Source: Solanum dulcamara (Eukaryota > Streptophyta > Magnoliopsida > Solanales > Solanaceae). Taken from it: a stretch of DNA of 64,000 nt. A program made the position numbers and the translations under genes. The notes below the pieces were generated by a model. It had not been told where the DNA came from. It did not search any database and saw only the letters and a list, made by a program, of their open reading frames with translations. The DNA lies in assembly GCF_947179165.1 (NCBI RefSeq), contig NC_077245.1, positions 35,953,286 through 36,017,285 on the forward strand. The letters run 5' to 3'. This document shows positions 1 through 10,249 of this stretch, piece by piece. Position 1 is the first letter of the stretch. Each line of letters opens with the position of its first letter.

Positions 1-852
1 TGATAGGTATGAAGAGGGACATAGCGAAGTTTGTGGCCAAATGTCCTAATTGTCAACAAGTGAAGGTTAAGCATAAAAAAAAGATATTGAGATTTTTACT
101 TGAAAGTAGGAGGACTTGAAAATGGATTTTGCTACGAGCTTACCTCGTACTCATTGACAACATAATTCGATTTGGGTTTTTGTGGACCGAATGACTAAGG
201 CGACACATTTTTTGCCCGTTAAGACTTCTTACTCCAACAAGGATTATGCAAGGCTCTATGTTCGGGAATTGGTTAAGCTTCATGGTATTCCATTTTCTAT
301 TATTTCATAATGAGGTACTCAATTTACTTCACAATTTTGAGGTATTTCAAAAAATGTCTTAGTATAAAAGTCAAGCGAAGTACCGGTTTTCATCCTCAAA
401 CCGATGGTCAAGCCGTGAGAATAATTCAAAATTTGGAAGATATGTTGAGGGCATGTGTTATTATTTTCAAATGAAATTACGATGAGCATCAATAATTGAG
501 TGAGTTTGCCTAAAACAATAGCTACCATTCTACAATCCAAATGTCTCCTTTTTATTCTTTGTATGGTAGAATATGTAGGTCTCCAATTTGGTGGTTTAAA
601 GTTGGCGAGGTTTCTTTAATAGGACTCGAATTGGTGTTTGAAGCCTTGGTTGGCGAGGTTTCTTTAAAGAAAGGTTGAAGTCCACCCAAAGTCGACAAAA
701 GTTCTATGCCGCTGTGAGGAGAAGGGAACTTGAGTTTGAAGTTAAGTATTGGGTTTACTTGAAAATTTAACCAATGAAGGGTGTGATGCATTTTGGCAAG
801 AAAGGGTATATTAGCCCCCGCTATGTCTGTCCTTTTAAGATAGTGAGACGTG
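1..852 (+). pseudogene. Ty3/gypsy integrase fragment (element O, left part)
   Basis: Remnant of the pol polyprotein of a Ty3/gypsy retrotransposon; integrase joins element cDNA to host DNA. The end of the HHCC zinc finger is seen near 37-85 (AKCPNCQQVKVKH), the catalytic core near 171-309 (WVFVDRMTKATHF, then YARLYVRELVKLHGIPF) and the C-terminal domain near 765-850 (PMKGVMHFGKKGYISPRYV). The frame is broken by stops and shifts. The second catalytic Asp is lost (stops where SDRGTQFTS is expected, about 307-312), and the Glu of the usual GQAERTI reads Val near 412-417. The reading resumes at 19514 after the T insertion. The start and the 5' part of the element lie outside the window. Family is certain; lineage (del/Tekay-like) is inferred from motif style. 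Confidence 0.92.
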
Positions 853-857
853 TTAGT

Positions 858-3829
858 TGTTACACCCCACACTTTTAAACTCGGAATGTCTCTTAAGTTC
901 CTTAGACATTCTCATGTGAGCAGCATATTCTACGGCACTATCAAATGACTCTAAGGAGGGGAGAATGTGATACCCCATAGTAGAGAAGGTTGGAAATAGA
1001 CTCATAAGAATCTGAAAGGAATTAGAGGCCAGATGATGAGTCGTAGGACTCGATTTATCTACGTAAGCTACTAACTTAAAAGTCCTACATACTTGAGCTA
1101 CTTAAGGACATACCAAGCTTACGTAGCATGGATTACATAGGCTCTTAAAATAGGATGAGATTACGAACCCACAAGGAACGGGAAAAGATGACACATGGCA
1201 GCCTAGAAAGGCAACACAGGGAAGAACCTCAAGAAAGAAGGTGACCCACCTGCTTGGAGTCAAGTAGGTGACCCATCTGCTTGGGGGGAGGTGGACCCCA
1301 CGCCACATGGCAGCCCCTTATTGGAAGCATATGTGTGTTGGCCCAATGAGGGTCAAACACGTGTCACCCTTAGGGGCTGACACATGTCACCCCCTAAGGC
1401 AACATATATCTATATGTTATGTGACTCTTAGTCACATTTTTTATCCAAAACAGCAGCCAAAGAGAAGGAAAAAATGTGAGAGAAGAAGAAGAGAAAGGTA
1501 GCCATGTTTTGGAGAAATTAAGGTAAGTTTCCAATTTTTCCTCCGTGAATTAATTATCTACGGTGTTGTTCAATAACATGGAGGTGTATATATGTACCTT
1601 ACGATGTCTACGGAACCATATCTTCAGCTTTACACTTGGAACAAACAAGAGAAAGTGGAAGAAAAACGTTAGGGGCAAGAAGAAAGGGGCTACGGGTTTG
1701 GCCCTTTGGAGGTGAACCTTCGAGATTTGTTTTGTGAATTAATTATTTTAGGTGTCCCATGGCTATATAATGTTTTTTTTATAACATAAAATCTTAATTT
1801 GGGACAGAGGAGAAGTGACACAAACAACCCGCTCAATTTCAGCATGTTTGGAGAAGTTACGACTTGCAATTTGGCAGTTTTGGTCAATTTGAACTTTATG
1901 GTGTTTTTATTGAGTGTATTATATGCCTTATGTGTGGATGGAAACGTAAAAATTATATAGGAATGCTTGGTGTTGGATATAATCCAAATTGTAGTCGCTA
2001 TAATTTAATTGTCGTCGAAGTGAAGTATAGTATTTGTAGTGAGCTGTTGCAGGTGTGTGGGGGTGTGTCAAAGGGACTAAATGGATCAAAAAATGGGTGT
2101 GGTTGATTTTGTTTTAATCCACGCGACCCCCCGCTTCGTACGGTTAGAGGTTTCACAAAATAGAAACTAGAAACCCTATTTTGGATATCGTAGTGTCGAG
2201 CGAGTCTTTCGGAGGTTGTATTGTATAGTGTTGCCATGTTTTATATATATATGAGCTTCTGGTTATGTTTTTGGTTGGATTTAGGTATTAGGGACATGAT
2301 TGGGAATTCGTATAGGGCACATTATAGGGGAGGAGCTGTCCGATTTCCGTTAATGCCTTAACTAGTTAAAGAACATGTCGAGAAGGTGAGAGAGGAAATG
2401 CATTTTATGAATACTCGTAAGTAATGTAAGACGCTGAAATATCTAAGGATGTTGATATTCGTATTGCCTTCATGTTACCTAGGTTCACAGGATGACGAGG
2501 CCATCGGGATAAAGAATAACCCATAAGAGGTTTGTGAAGCTTCTCTTGGCATGTTTTTGGTATAGGTATGTAAAGCCTATTCTTTCTCTTCTTCTGGCAT
2601 GTCTTAGTTGTAAGTTAAATATGATACGAGCTCCGGGGTAACTCCATCCTTGAACGTCTCTTATTTACTTTTGAACATCGAACTCTTATAATAGTGAACT
2701 AGTTCCCTGGGAACTTATATATGTTAAAGAGATAATAACTATACAAGCTCCTAGTCTAAGAGACTAAATGACAACAAGTGCTTCTGAATTCATAAGCGGT
2801 TAGTATTACTGTAGTACATGTCTAGGGTCCCTAAGATCCTAACTGATATAGCCCCGAGTGACAGTTAGAGGGCACTTGACAATTACATTCCTACCCTGAT
2901 CTCCAGTGATAGTTCACTTGATGACTTTATTGAGTCTCAGATAATGATTTAAATTATGTTTTGTTTCTCACTACTCTACTAGTGTATATTGTAACACTTC
3001 TTTCATCACCCCTGGGCCGGGAATAGTAATCGTGCACAATTCTATTGCATTGTTTATCGCGCCCTCACTAGAGGGCCAGGTATATATGTATATATATATG
3101 ATAATGTGATGATGTGTTGTAATAAGGAGGTAATGGTACTACATATATGATTCACCGGATCCCTGATAGGGCCGGCTATATTGAAAATTTGAGCATGCAT
3201 GATTTTACTTTCCCAGGTATAAGTTGCTTATTTGATAATTTACCCCCTACTTCTCTATTTCAGATATGCTTCCAGTTGTGTTATGTTATGTTTTACATAC
3301 TCAGTACATATGTCGTACTGATCCCCTTCTCTCGGGGGGGCTAAGTTCATGGCTGCAAGTACAGATACAGGTTTTGGGAGTCCGTCAATTTAAAATTCTG
3401 CTCAGCTCAGCTGGAAGAGGCTCCATTGTATTGGAGCCTAGCTTTTGGTACTGACCACTGATGTATAGAACTATTTTGTCTATTTAGGGGTACGGCGGGG
3501 GCCCTGTCCCACCATATATTGTCATTAATATTGTTAGAGGTCAACAAACATATATATGTGGGTTGCATATGTCAGTTTTGTTCGGCTGGATCTATGTTAT
3601 ATATGGTATATATTATTATGTTATACAAATAAAAGAGGCTACAGATATACGAAATGTTATGACCCATGGGGGTTCTCATGCACGTATTAAGTTGCTTGTA
3701 GTCCAATTTGACTACACTTAATTCATATGCATTACATTGTTTATTTTTCAACTCGACCACAACTGATAGACTTGTATATGGGGGTTCAGATCGGACCCCA
3801 GTTACGGCCTACGGGGTTAGGTCATTACA
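858..3829 (+). repeat. 5' LTR of element T
   Basis: 2,972-bp LTR with TG...CA ends, aligned along most of its length with the copy split over 8075-8858 and 17984-19508. It contains a second LTR-start-like motif (TGTGATACCCC at 967) preceded by a purine stretch (aaggagggga) at 951-964. The segment 2328-3026 is missing from the 3' LTR. No ORF in it looks like a gene. Confidence 0.95.
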
Positions 3830-3833
3830 GAAG

Positions 3834-3846
3834 TGGTATCAGAGCA
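3834..3846 (+). other. Primer-binding site of element T (initiator Met-tRNA type)
   Basis: TGGTATCAGAGCA lies 4 bases after the 5' LTR end. This is the usual complement of the 3' end of plant initiator methionine tRNA and primes minus-strand cDNA synthesis. Confidence 0.95.
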
Positions 3847-6505
3847 GTTAGACCTTGGATTGTCTGCAGACTGTGTCTAGTAGAGTCTTGATTATCGATG
3901 TATTGTACGCCACATCCATAAATAGGAAGCTACAGGACATTTATGATGTTATATTTCTTTCACATCTGAGATCGTGCTTTAGATCCAAGTCATAGGAAAA
4001 TTTCATATACTAACCTTGGATCTTAACAGAAGAACGACACCAATAGAAAGAAGTAATTGATGACATGGGAAGTTACGAAGCACGCAGGTAAGTAAAGTAA
4101 AGGCACGAAAGATATCTATTGTGTAAGGTATTGACATGTGATTGAAATATAAAGTTGAAAACTGAAGGGAAAAGTAGACGGGAAAATGCAACATATGCAG
4201 TTTGAAGTTGGACATACAAGGTAAGTCCAGTATTTTTATATTATTGTTGACGTTGAAAGCCCTGTGTGGCTACGATATGAGATGATATTGAAAGCCCTGT
4301 GTGGCTATGATATAATACGAATATATATATATATATGTATTGTCCCTGTGAGACATTGTTGGTATTTTCTGCGTGCAGGTTGTGGGATAGTAAGAAGTGT
4401 AGAGGAAACTCTTCCAAAATTTTCCCAAAACAAGAAAAAGGGAATAAAACATAACTTTATAACATGTCTTGGAAGTTGATACCGAGTACCCATATTATGC
4501 CAAATTAAAGTTGTAAGAGGTAATCTTTATGTCATTAATAAGGGATACCGTTTTTACTTAGGGAAGTTTATTTCGGAGAAGCAAAACTCTGTCTGAGCAG
4601 TACAGTTCAGACCATAGTGTCTCCAGCCGTAATTGTACTGTAGAAAAAAAAGGGGGGAGCTCAGGTTGAAGGATAAGATGTCCAGTAATTGAACTTCACT
4701 CTTTTTGAAAGTACCAAGCCCCCAACTGTTAATTGTAAATTAGATAAGTTATTCATAACTCGAGGATAAACTCAGAAGGAGACCAGGTAGGTCAAGTATT
4801 AAAAGAAGTACTGTGATGTTTAAGAGATTCTAGTTTCTTCCAACAATGGTTGAAAAATAGTTTACAATAATCGTTTATAGCCCTCCACCGACTAATTGGG
4901 GAAAGAGCTTCGAACAGAAGCACCTCAAAGAGATGTCAGGAACTGAATATGAGTACGAACTAAAAGGGGGATATGTAAGTATGAATTGAATGGTGTGATA
5001 CAATTATACAGGGATAAAGTAGGACCACTAGTAAGGCGTACTTGGTATACATTGACTAAGTTAAAAGCCTGTGTTGGGTACATAGTAAGGGTAAGGGCTA
5101 TAAGGTATAAAGGATTAATGCACGTACACAACGTCGCCCCAAAAATAAGGGAACTTTTAAGAGACAAAGACGACAAACTTAAGGAATAAATGGCGCAACT
5201 TCCATTCATCCCAAGAAACAAAGGATATATGTTGGGAAAGACACTACTCCAAGAAAACCTTGGACAATGAATGCCGGAATACAAATGTTGCCTAGTTAAA
5301 AGAAAATTTGGAACGGCTTCAAGTGTATATCAACTTTTTATAAAGATAAGTAGAATGTGGCCTCGAACAAGTTGTTCCATGGGTCCCATTACTCAAGTAT
5401 AGATTAATAGATGAGGTGTTGCACTATGTGTGGGAAGGCTCCTGTCGGCTCGTGATTTAGCCAAGGTTCCTTACATGGATAATCAGGTTGGTAAAAAAAT
5501 AATGAAGAAAGACGGGGATATGATACAATACCAAGTAGACTGGGGAAGGAGACTGGACGAATTTGAAACTGGGCATAGAGACATAGAGCAAGGTATAAGC
5601 GAATAAAGGTATAAGTACCCTCTAAAGGGGGGAGTAAGTGAGAAACCTGCAAAGGTGAGATGGAGGCAATTGATATGGCAACATATTTGAGATGGATGCA
5701 TAAACTTCAATAAGATCCTTTGTTGAACCAAGTTAGGAAGATCTGGGAGTCGTCAATAATTGGATAGAAGTCAGAATGCTATGCAAGATAGTGTTAAGAA
5801 GTTTTTAACAGGACCATGAATGACGTAACACTAGAAGGTGAATGCATATGCAAAGAAAAGGGTATATCAATAAAAGGATATCGAATAACTCAAGAGACAC
5901 TACGAAGGATAATGACATTATTCTGGGTCAAAAGCCAAGATGTTGTCCATAGAGTTGGCCATAAATGATGTTGAGGTAGATAAATAACCAAGGAAAAAGG
6001 GAACACGAAACCTCCTATGATAGGGGATGAGGAGAGCAAAGAGTGAATAAGGAAAAGGACAGAAGTATAGCAGGATGGGACAAGCAAGTTTCAATATAAG
6101 CAAGATGTGAACAGTAGAATAAACTAGAAGACAGAAGGACTACGTCTACCTCCTCAAGGTTGCATCAGAATGGTCGTGCAACCTACGAATATAGATATAT
6201 AAATGTCAGGTTAAGTGAGTAAGTACAGGATAAAAGATATAGGGGATCAATAATGATAATACCATTATGATATTTTTGATACCTTATAGAGAGATACGAA
6301 GATAAGTTAAGTCAAACTATAGAAATGGAATTAGTCCTACAGACAAAGTAAAACATGACCACAGTTGGACCAAATATCTACCCCGATACCGGTTGCAAGA
6401 TAACAGAGGAAAGGGCAAGGCAAAACATGAAGACTAGCGAGACGATGCTAAGGTAAATCTTAGGCTAAGTTGAGTTCCCTGCATGTTATTGTAAGGATTA
6501 CAATG
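3847..6505 (+). other. Degenerate internal region of T (leader, gag and early pol not recognisable)
   Basis: This stretch sits where leader, gag, protease and reverse transcriptase should be. I could not find a zinc knuckle, an aspartic protease motif or an RT motif in any frame. The whole internal region of T is about 4.2 kb, shorter than expected for a full gag-pol, so deletion as well as point decay is likely. It contains a 35-bp tandem duplication at 4253-4322 and a short AT run at 4320-4337. Confidence 0.6.
4253..4322 (+). repeat. Two-copy 35-bp tandem duplication
   Basis: The motif ttgaaagccctgtgtggct is read twice, starting at 4253 and 4288, with the following bases also similar (acgatatgagatgata against atgatataatacga). 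It lies in the decayed leader or gag area of element T. Confidence 0.85.
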
Positions 6506-6623
6506 AAGCGCGACATGAAGACTTCCAGGAAGGTCACCCATCCTAGTATTACTCTCGCCCAAGCACGCTTTACTTCTAAATTCTGGTGGAATTTAGAGCA
6601 TTAGTACTGGTATGATCGCGCGA
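6506..6623 (-). rRNA. 5S rRNA-like sequence (pseudogene or element-borne)
   Basis: Read on the minus strand this about 118-bp block follows plant 5S rRNA from end to end: GCGATCATACCAG and ACTAATGC at the start, AAGCGTGCTTGGGCGAGAG in the box A region, TACTAGGATGGGTGACC covering the box C region, and a degraded end (CTGGAAGTC, ATGTCGCGCTT). The best kept parts are the internal RNA polymerase III promoter boxes; the segment between about 6575 and 6600 is poorly kept. It is a single copy, not an array, and lies inside element T about 300 bp before the integrase core, so it is not a functional rDNA unit. Cassandra-type TRIM elements carry 5S sequence in their LTRs; this could be such a remnant, but I did not find Cassandra ends. 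Confidence 0.85.
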
Positions 6624-6929
6624 GATGGAAGAGTCTGAACTAGCGGTAGAGAAACGACATGAGATTATGTTCCTGGAATACTATAAGTTATGTTGAGAGT
6701 ATTGTAAAAAGGACTTAAGCAAGATAAGAAGGATTAGCTAGTTGCTAACTAACAACGCACTTGAATGCCATAGTTCTTCATAATAGTACCAGTTAATAGT
6801 AGGCAAACCACGGAATTGCTATAAAGGCCAATGAGCGAGGGAATTTCGACACTACTTGGCAGCCAACTCTAAGGATTAAAAAGCAAAACCCAAAGGGTAA
6901 ATTGTCAATTAAAGTTTTGAGAGGAGTCG

Positions 6930-8045
6930 AGAAGGACTATACGGGACTAAGGAGTCCCGAATTATCAACATCATTACGAACCTATTTTATACCCTGTGAG
7001 AGGTGGGTACTATACAGATTATTGTGGGTAGGCTAATGAATCAGCCTATTTACCTTCAATCAAACCTACCTACGCAGTTAAAACTATGCAAAGTTATAGG
7101 TCAAGGAGGTAGTAAGACTCCATGAAGTTTCTCCAGCTACTATCGCAGATAGAGAGAATTCAATTATAGTTAACGTCTGAATATCAGACCAAGAAAAGAT
7201 CGAAAACACAGGTAGGTCTTAGTACCGCATTTTTCCCTCAAGCTGCTAAATAGACTGAGTGTACTATTAAACTCTAGAAGATATATTGCAAGCCTGTGTG
7301 GTTGGGTTTAAAGGTAACTGGATAATCGTCTACCACTTACTGAGATCGCCTACAAGAATTGCTATCATTCCAGTATCCAGATGGCCCCGTACAAGACATT
7401 GTATGGCAGAGTGTGCAAGTCCCCTTATTTGGGAAAAAACTAAAAGGCCCCAACATAATTGGGAAAACTATCGGTTAGCAGCCTAGAGTTGGCAGAAGTG
7501 ATATACAGATAATCAACATCGACAGTCAGATTTCAAATTAATGGCTAAGTGTTTGTGATAGGGTCACCCAGGAAGGGAGTAATAAGATTCGGTGAGAAAA
7601 GAAAACTTATCCCAAAATACATCGAACCATATCAAGTTACTTATAAGATGGGAAAAGTCACTGGTAAGTTGAACTTACCACCTGATTACGAAACTATATG
7701 CCTAATATGCCTGATACAGATACTTCACAATATACTGGTGATCCACCCATGATGTGTCCCATAGATGATGTCCACGAAATGGAATACTGCGAGGAACAAT
7801 CTATAACTATCTTAGAACGGCAAATTAGAAGGTTGCGAACTAGGACGTGACTCCTGTCAAGGTATTGTGACAAAACAAAAACCAAAAAGAAGGTGCCCTG
7901 AGAAGTCAGAAAGGATATAGAAAGAAGATATCCGGACTTGTTCCCTATGTACAAAGGTAGTCTAAACCCCTAAATGAATTGAGAGACGACGGTTATGTAG
8001 AACCCCCGAGATCCTTGTGAAACCCTATGAGGTAAGTTAGCATTC
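6930..8045 (+). pseudogene. Integrase core, C-terminal and chromodomain-like region of element T
   Basis: Shifting frames give an ordered gypsy integrase: IIVGRLMNQPIY near 6955-7030 (first catalytic Asp of VDR replaced by Gly), KEVVRLHEV and TIADRE near 7100-7160, TIKTLEDILQACVVGFKGNW near 7264-7324, SSIQMAPYKTLYGRVCKSP near 7365-7425 in a shifted frame, KGVIRFGEKRKLIPKYIEPY near 7575-7635, and the tail IPVKVLWQNK near 7850-7885. The usual GQAERTI reads K-stop-TECTI, so the catalytic Glu is lost. It ends shortly before the purine tract at 8061. Nothing here can be active. Confidence 0.88.
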
Positions 8046-8060
8046 GGGGATGAATATTCT

Positions 8061-8074
8061 AAAGAGGGGAAAGA
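8061..8074 (+). other. Polypurine tract of element T
   Basis: The purine-only run aaagaggggaaaga lies directly before the 3' LTR start at 8075, the standard position for plus-strand cDNA priming. Confidence 0.88.
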
Positions 8075-8858
8075 TGTTACACCCCACACTTTTAAACTCA
8101 GAATTTATCTTAAGTTCCTTAGACATTATCATGTGAGCAGCATACGCTACGGCACTATCAAATGACTCTAAGGAGGGGAGAATGTGATACCCCATAATAG
8201 AGAAGGTTGAAAATAGAGTCACAAGAATTCAGAAGGAATTGGAGGCCAGGTGATGAGTCGTTGGACTCGATTTATCTACGTAAGCTACTAACTTAGAAGT
8301 CTTACATACTTGATCTACTTAAGGACATACCAAGCTTAGGTAGCATGGATTACATAGGCTCTTAAAATAGGATGAGATTATGAACCCATGAGAAACAGGA
8401 AAAGATGATACATGGCAGCCTAGAAAGGTGACACGGGGAAGCACCACAAGCAAGAAGGTGACCCTCCTTCTTGGGGGAGGTGGACCCCATGCCACGTGGT
8501 AGCCCCTTATTGGCAGCATGTGTGTGTTAGCCCAATGATGGCCGAACACGTGTCACCCTTAGGGGTTGACATGTGTCACCCCTAAGGAAAAATATATCTA
8601 TATGTTAAGTGACTCTTAGTCACCTTTTCTATCCAAAACAGCATCCAAAGAGAAGGAAAAAACATGAGAGAAGAAGAAGAGAAAGGCAGCCATGTTTTGG
8701 AGAAAATAAGGTAAATTTCCAATTTTTCCTCCGTGAATTAATTATCTACGGTGTTCCTAAACAAAGTGGAGGTGTATATATTTACCTTATGATGTCTACG
8801 TAACCATATCTTCAGCTTTACACTTGGAACAAACAAGAGAAAGGGGAAGAAAAATGTT
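8075..8858 (+). repeat. 3' LTR of element T, part 1 (before the LINE)
   Basis: Starts TGTTACACCCC and aligns with 858-1673. Like the 5' LTR it has a second internal start motif (TGTGATACCCC at 8184) after a purine stretch. It is cut by the LINE at 8858; the last 15 bases (8844-8858) are the left TSD. Confidence 0.95.
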
Positions 8859-10249
8859 TTTTTTTTTTATAAAATTTTCATCTTATATATATAAAAGTAA
8901 ACTGACGAATACAAGGAGGGGGACGTGAAATGCCTTACCTCCAAAAATAAAATGGAAGATATGTAATGAGAGGACTCCTCTCGACTAGGAAGATCAAGTA
9001 TAGGAGACTAGTTCTATTCAACTAAGGTACAGAACCTAGCTAAATTGAAGAAAATCAAGTATACCCAATTTTCTTTGCATGGGTCAAGATCGGTCATATC
9101 TTTTGTGATGCTCGACTACCTTTTCCGAGAATCCATTCGGGTTTTACATTCTGGGGTCCATATAATATCTAGCACACAAGTTGTTGAAAGTTGTTAAAAT
9201 TCGGATTTTGCCAAAGAAGAAGAAGAAACAAAGGGGTTCCATGACAATCGGCTATCTTTTTCAAGGTCGCTCGACTAACGTCTCTGATTCTCCGTTCGGG
9301 CTGAAATTTCTTGGGCTCTACAATTGTTGTAGTTGCTGTATTCCTGCAAAATTTGGAGCATTTTTAATGATGTATACTATTGCTCCTCTTGAGAGTTACT
9401 GTTCTGCGTGCAACATTGGTTGTCTTTTTCAATGTCGCTCGACTAACGTCTCCGTTTATCCATTCGAGCTAAAATTTCTTGGGCTCAACCATCTTTGGGG
9501 ATGCTAATATCCTGCAAAATTTGGAGGATTTTGGATGTTGCATGATGCATGATGTTGAGGGCTGATGGCTGCTGTTGAGGTTTGTTTCTAGCATCTGCTT
9601 CTCCTTAGTTTTGATAAACTTGTTGCAACGAATAGCTCCTCTTGTTTTTGATCTTGGGATCTTGCTGAATCTGTAGAGCTGCATGTTTTTGTATTGTTGT
9701 AACTGCTGTGATCTTGGAAGAGGCTGGAATGTTGTTCCTGCTGTAGTTTGTAACCTGCACAGAAATAGAAACAAAAGGCAAAATCTAGAAACAATTCTGT
9801 CACCCCAAAAAGAAGCACTTCCCTTATGGCTCCTCTTGTTGTTACTGATGTAGAAAAATTCCAGGATATGTAATGTGATGTATCTGCACAAACCAGCAAA
9901 CAAAAACAAAAACAAAAACTTGAATATGTCTCATGTGTGTTGCAAAGAAACCAGCCTGGGCTTCCAATCAAGATTCCTATACATGTTAAGCCAAGAAGGA
10001 AGAGAAGACAAAATATAAACTACTCTACTCCTTACCTCTAAAGTTAGACTGGTTATTCTAAGAAAATGATAAAGATAGTAATAAGGAAGGTAGATTTTTC
10101 TTTTGCCAGGAGTTCTAACTATGAGATCTTCAAGGTATTTATAGCTATGCATAGACAAAACCATTTTGAAGTTTGAGTTAGAACCAAAATGGAATAAGTT
10201 AGGGAGGTTTCTTGATTCTCCTGAGTTTCTTTCTTCTGAAAGAAGGCAT
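8859..10249 (-). other. LINE 3' region with repeated monomers and poly(A) tail
   Basis: Downstream of the ORF2 stop. It contains a monomer seen two to three times on the plus strand: at about 9250-9360 and 9417-9525 (shared cgctcgactaacgtct, aaatttcttgggctc and cctgcaaaatttgga) and a more diverged version near 9107-9165 (gctcgactac, tccattcggg). The minus-strand ORFs of 127 to 148 codons across 9469-9971 have no recognisable domain. The tail is 10 A residues after the TSD. Confidence 0.75.

Noticed and set aside
4925..5284. A 119-codon minus ORF in the T interior
   Set aside because: Hydrophobic composition but no motif; it lies antisense in a decayed retrotransposon interior and is best explained as chance.
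6500..6630. A working 5S rRNA gene
   Set aside because: Single copy, several changes from plant 5S including in the middle helix region, and located inside a degraded retroelement rather than a tandem array.
9469..9971. Overlapping minus-strand ORFs of 148 and 127 codons
   Set aside because: They lie in the LINE 3' region, have no recognisable domain, and overlap in different frames; most likely chance ORFs in a repeat-rich UTR.
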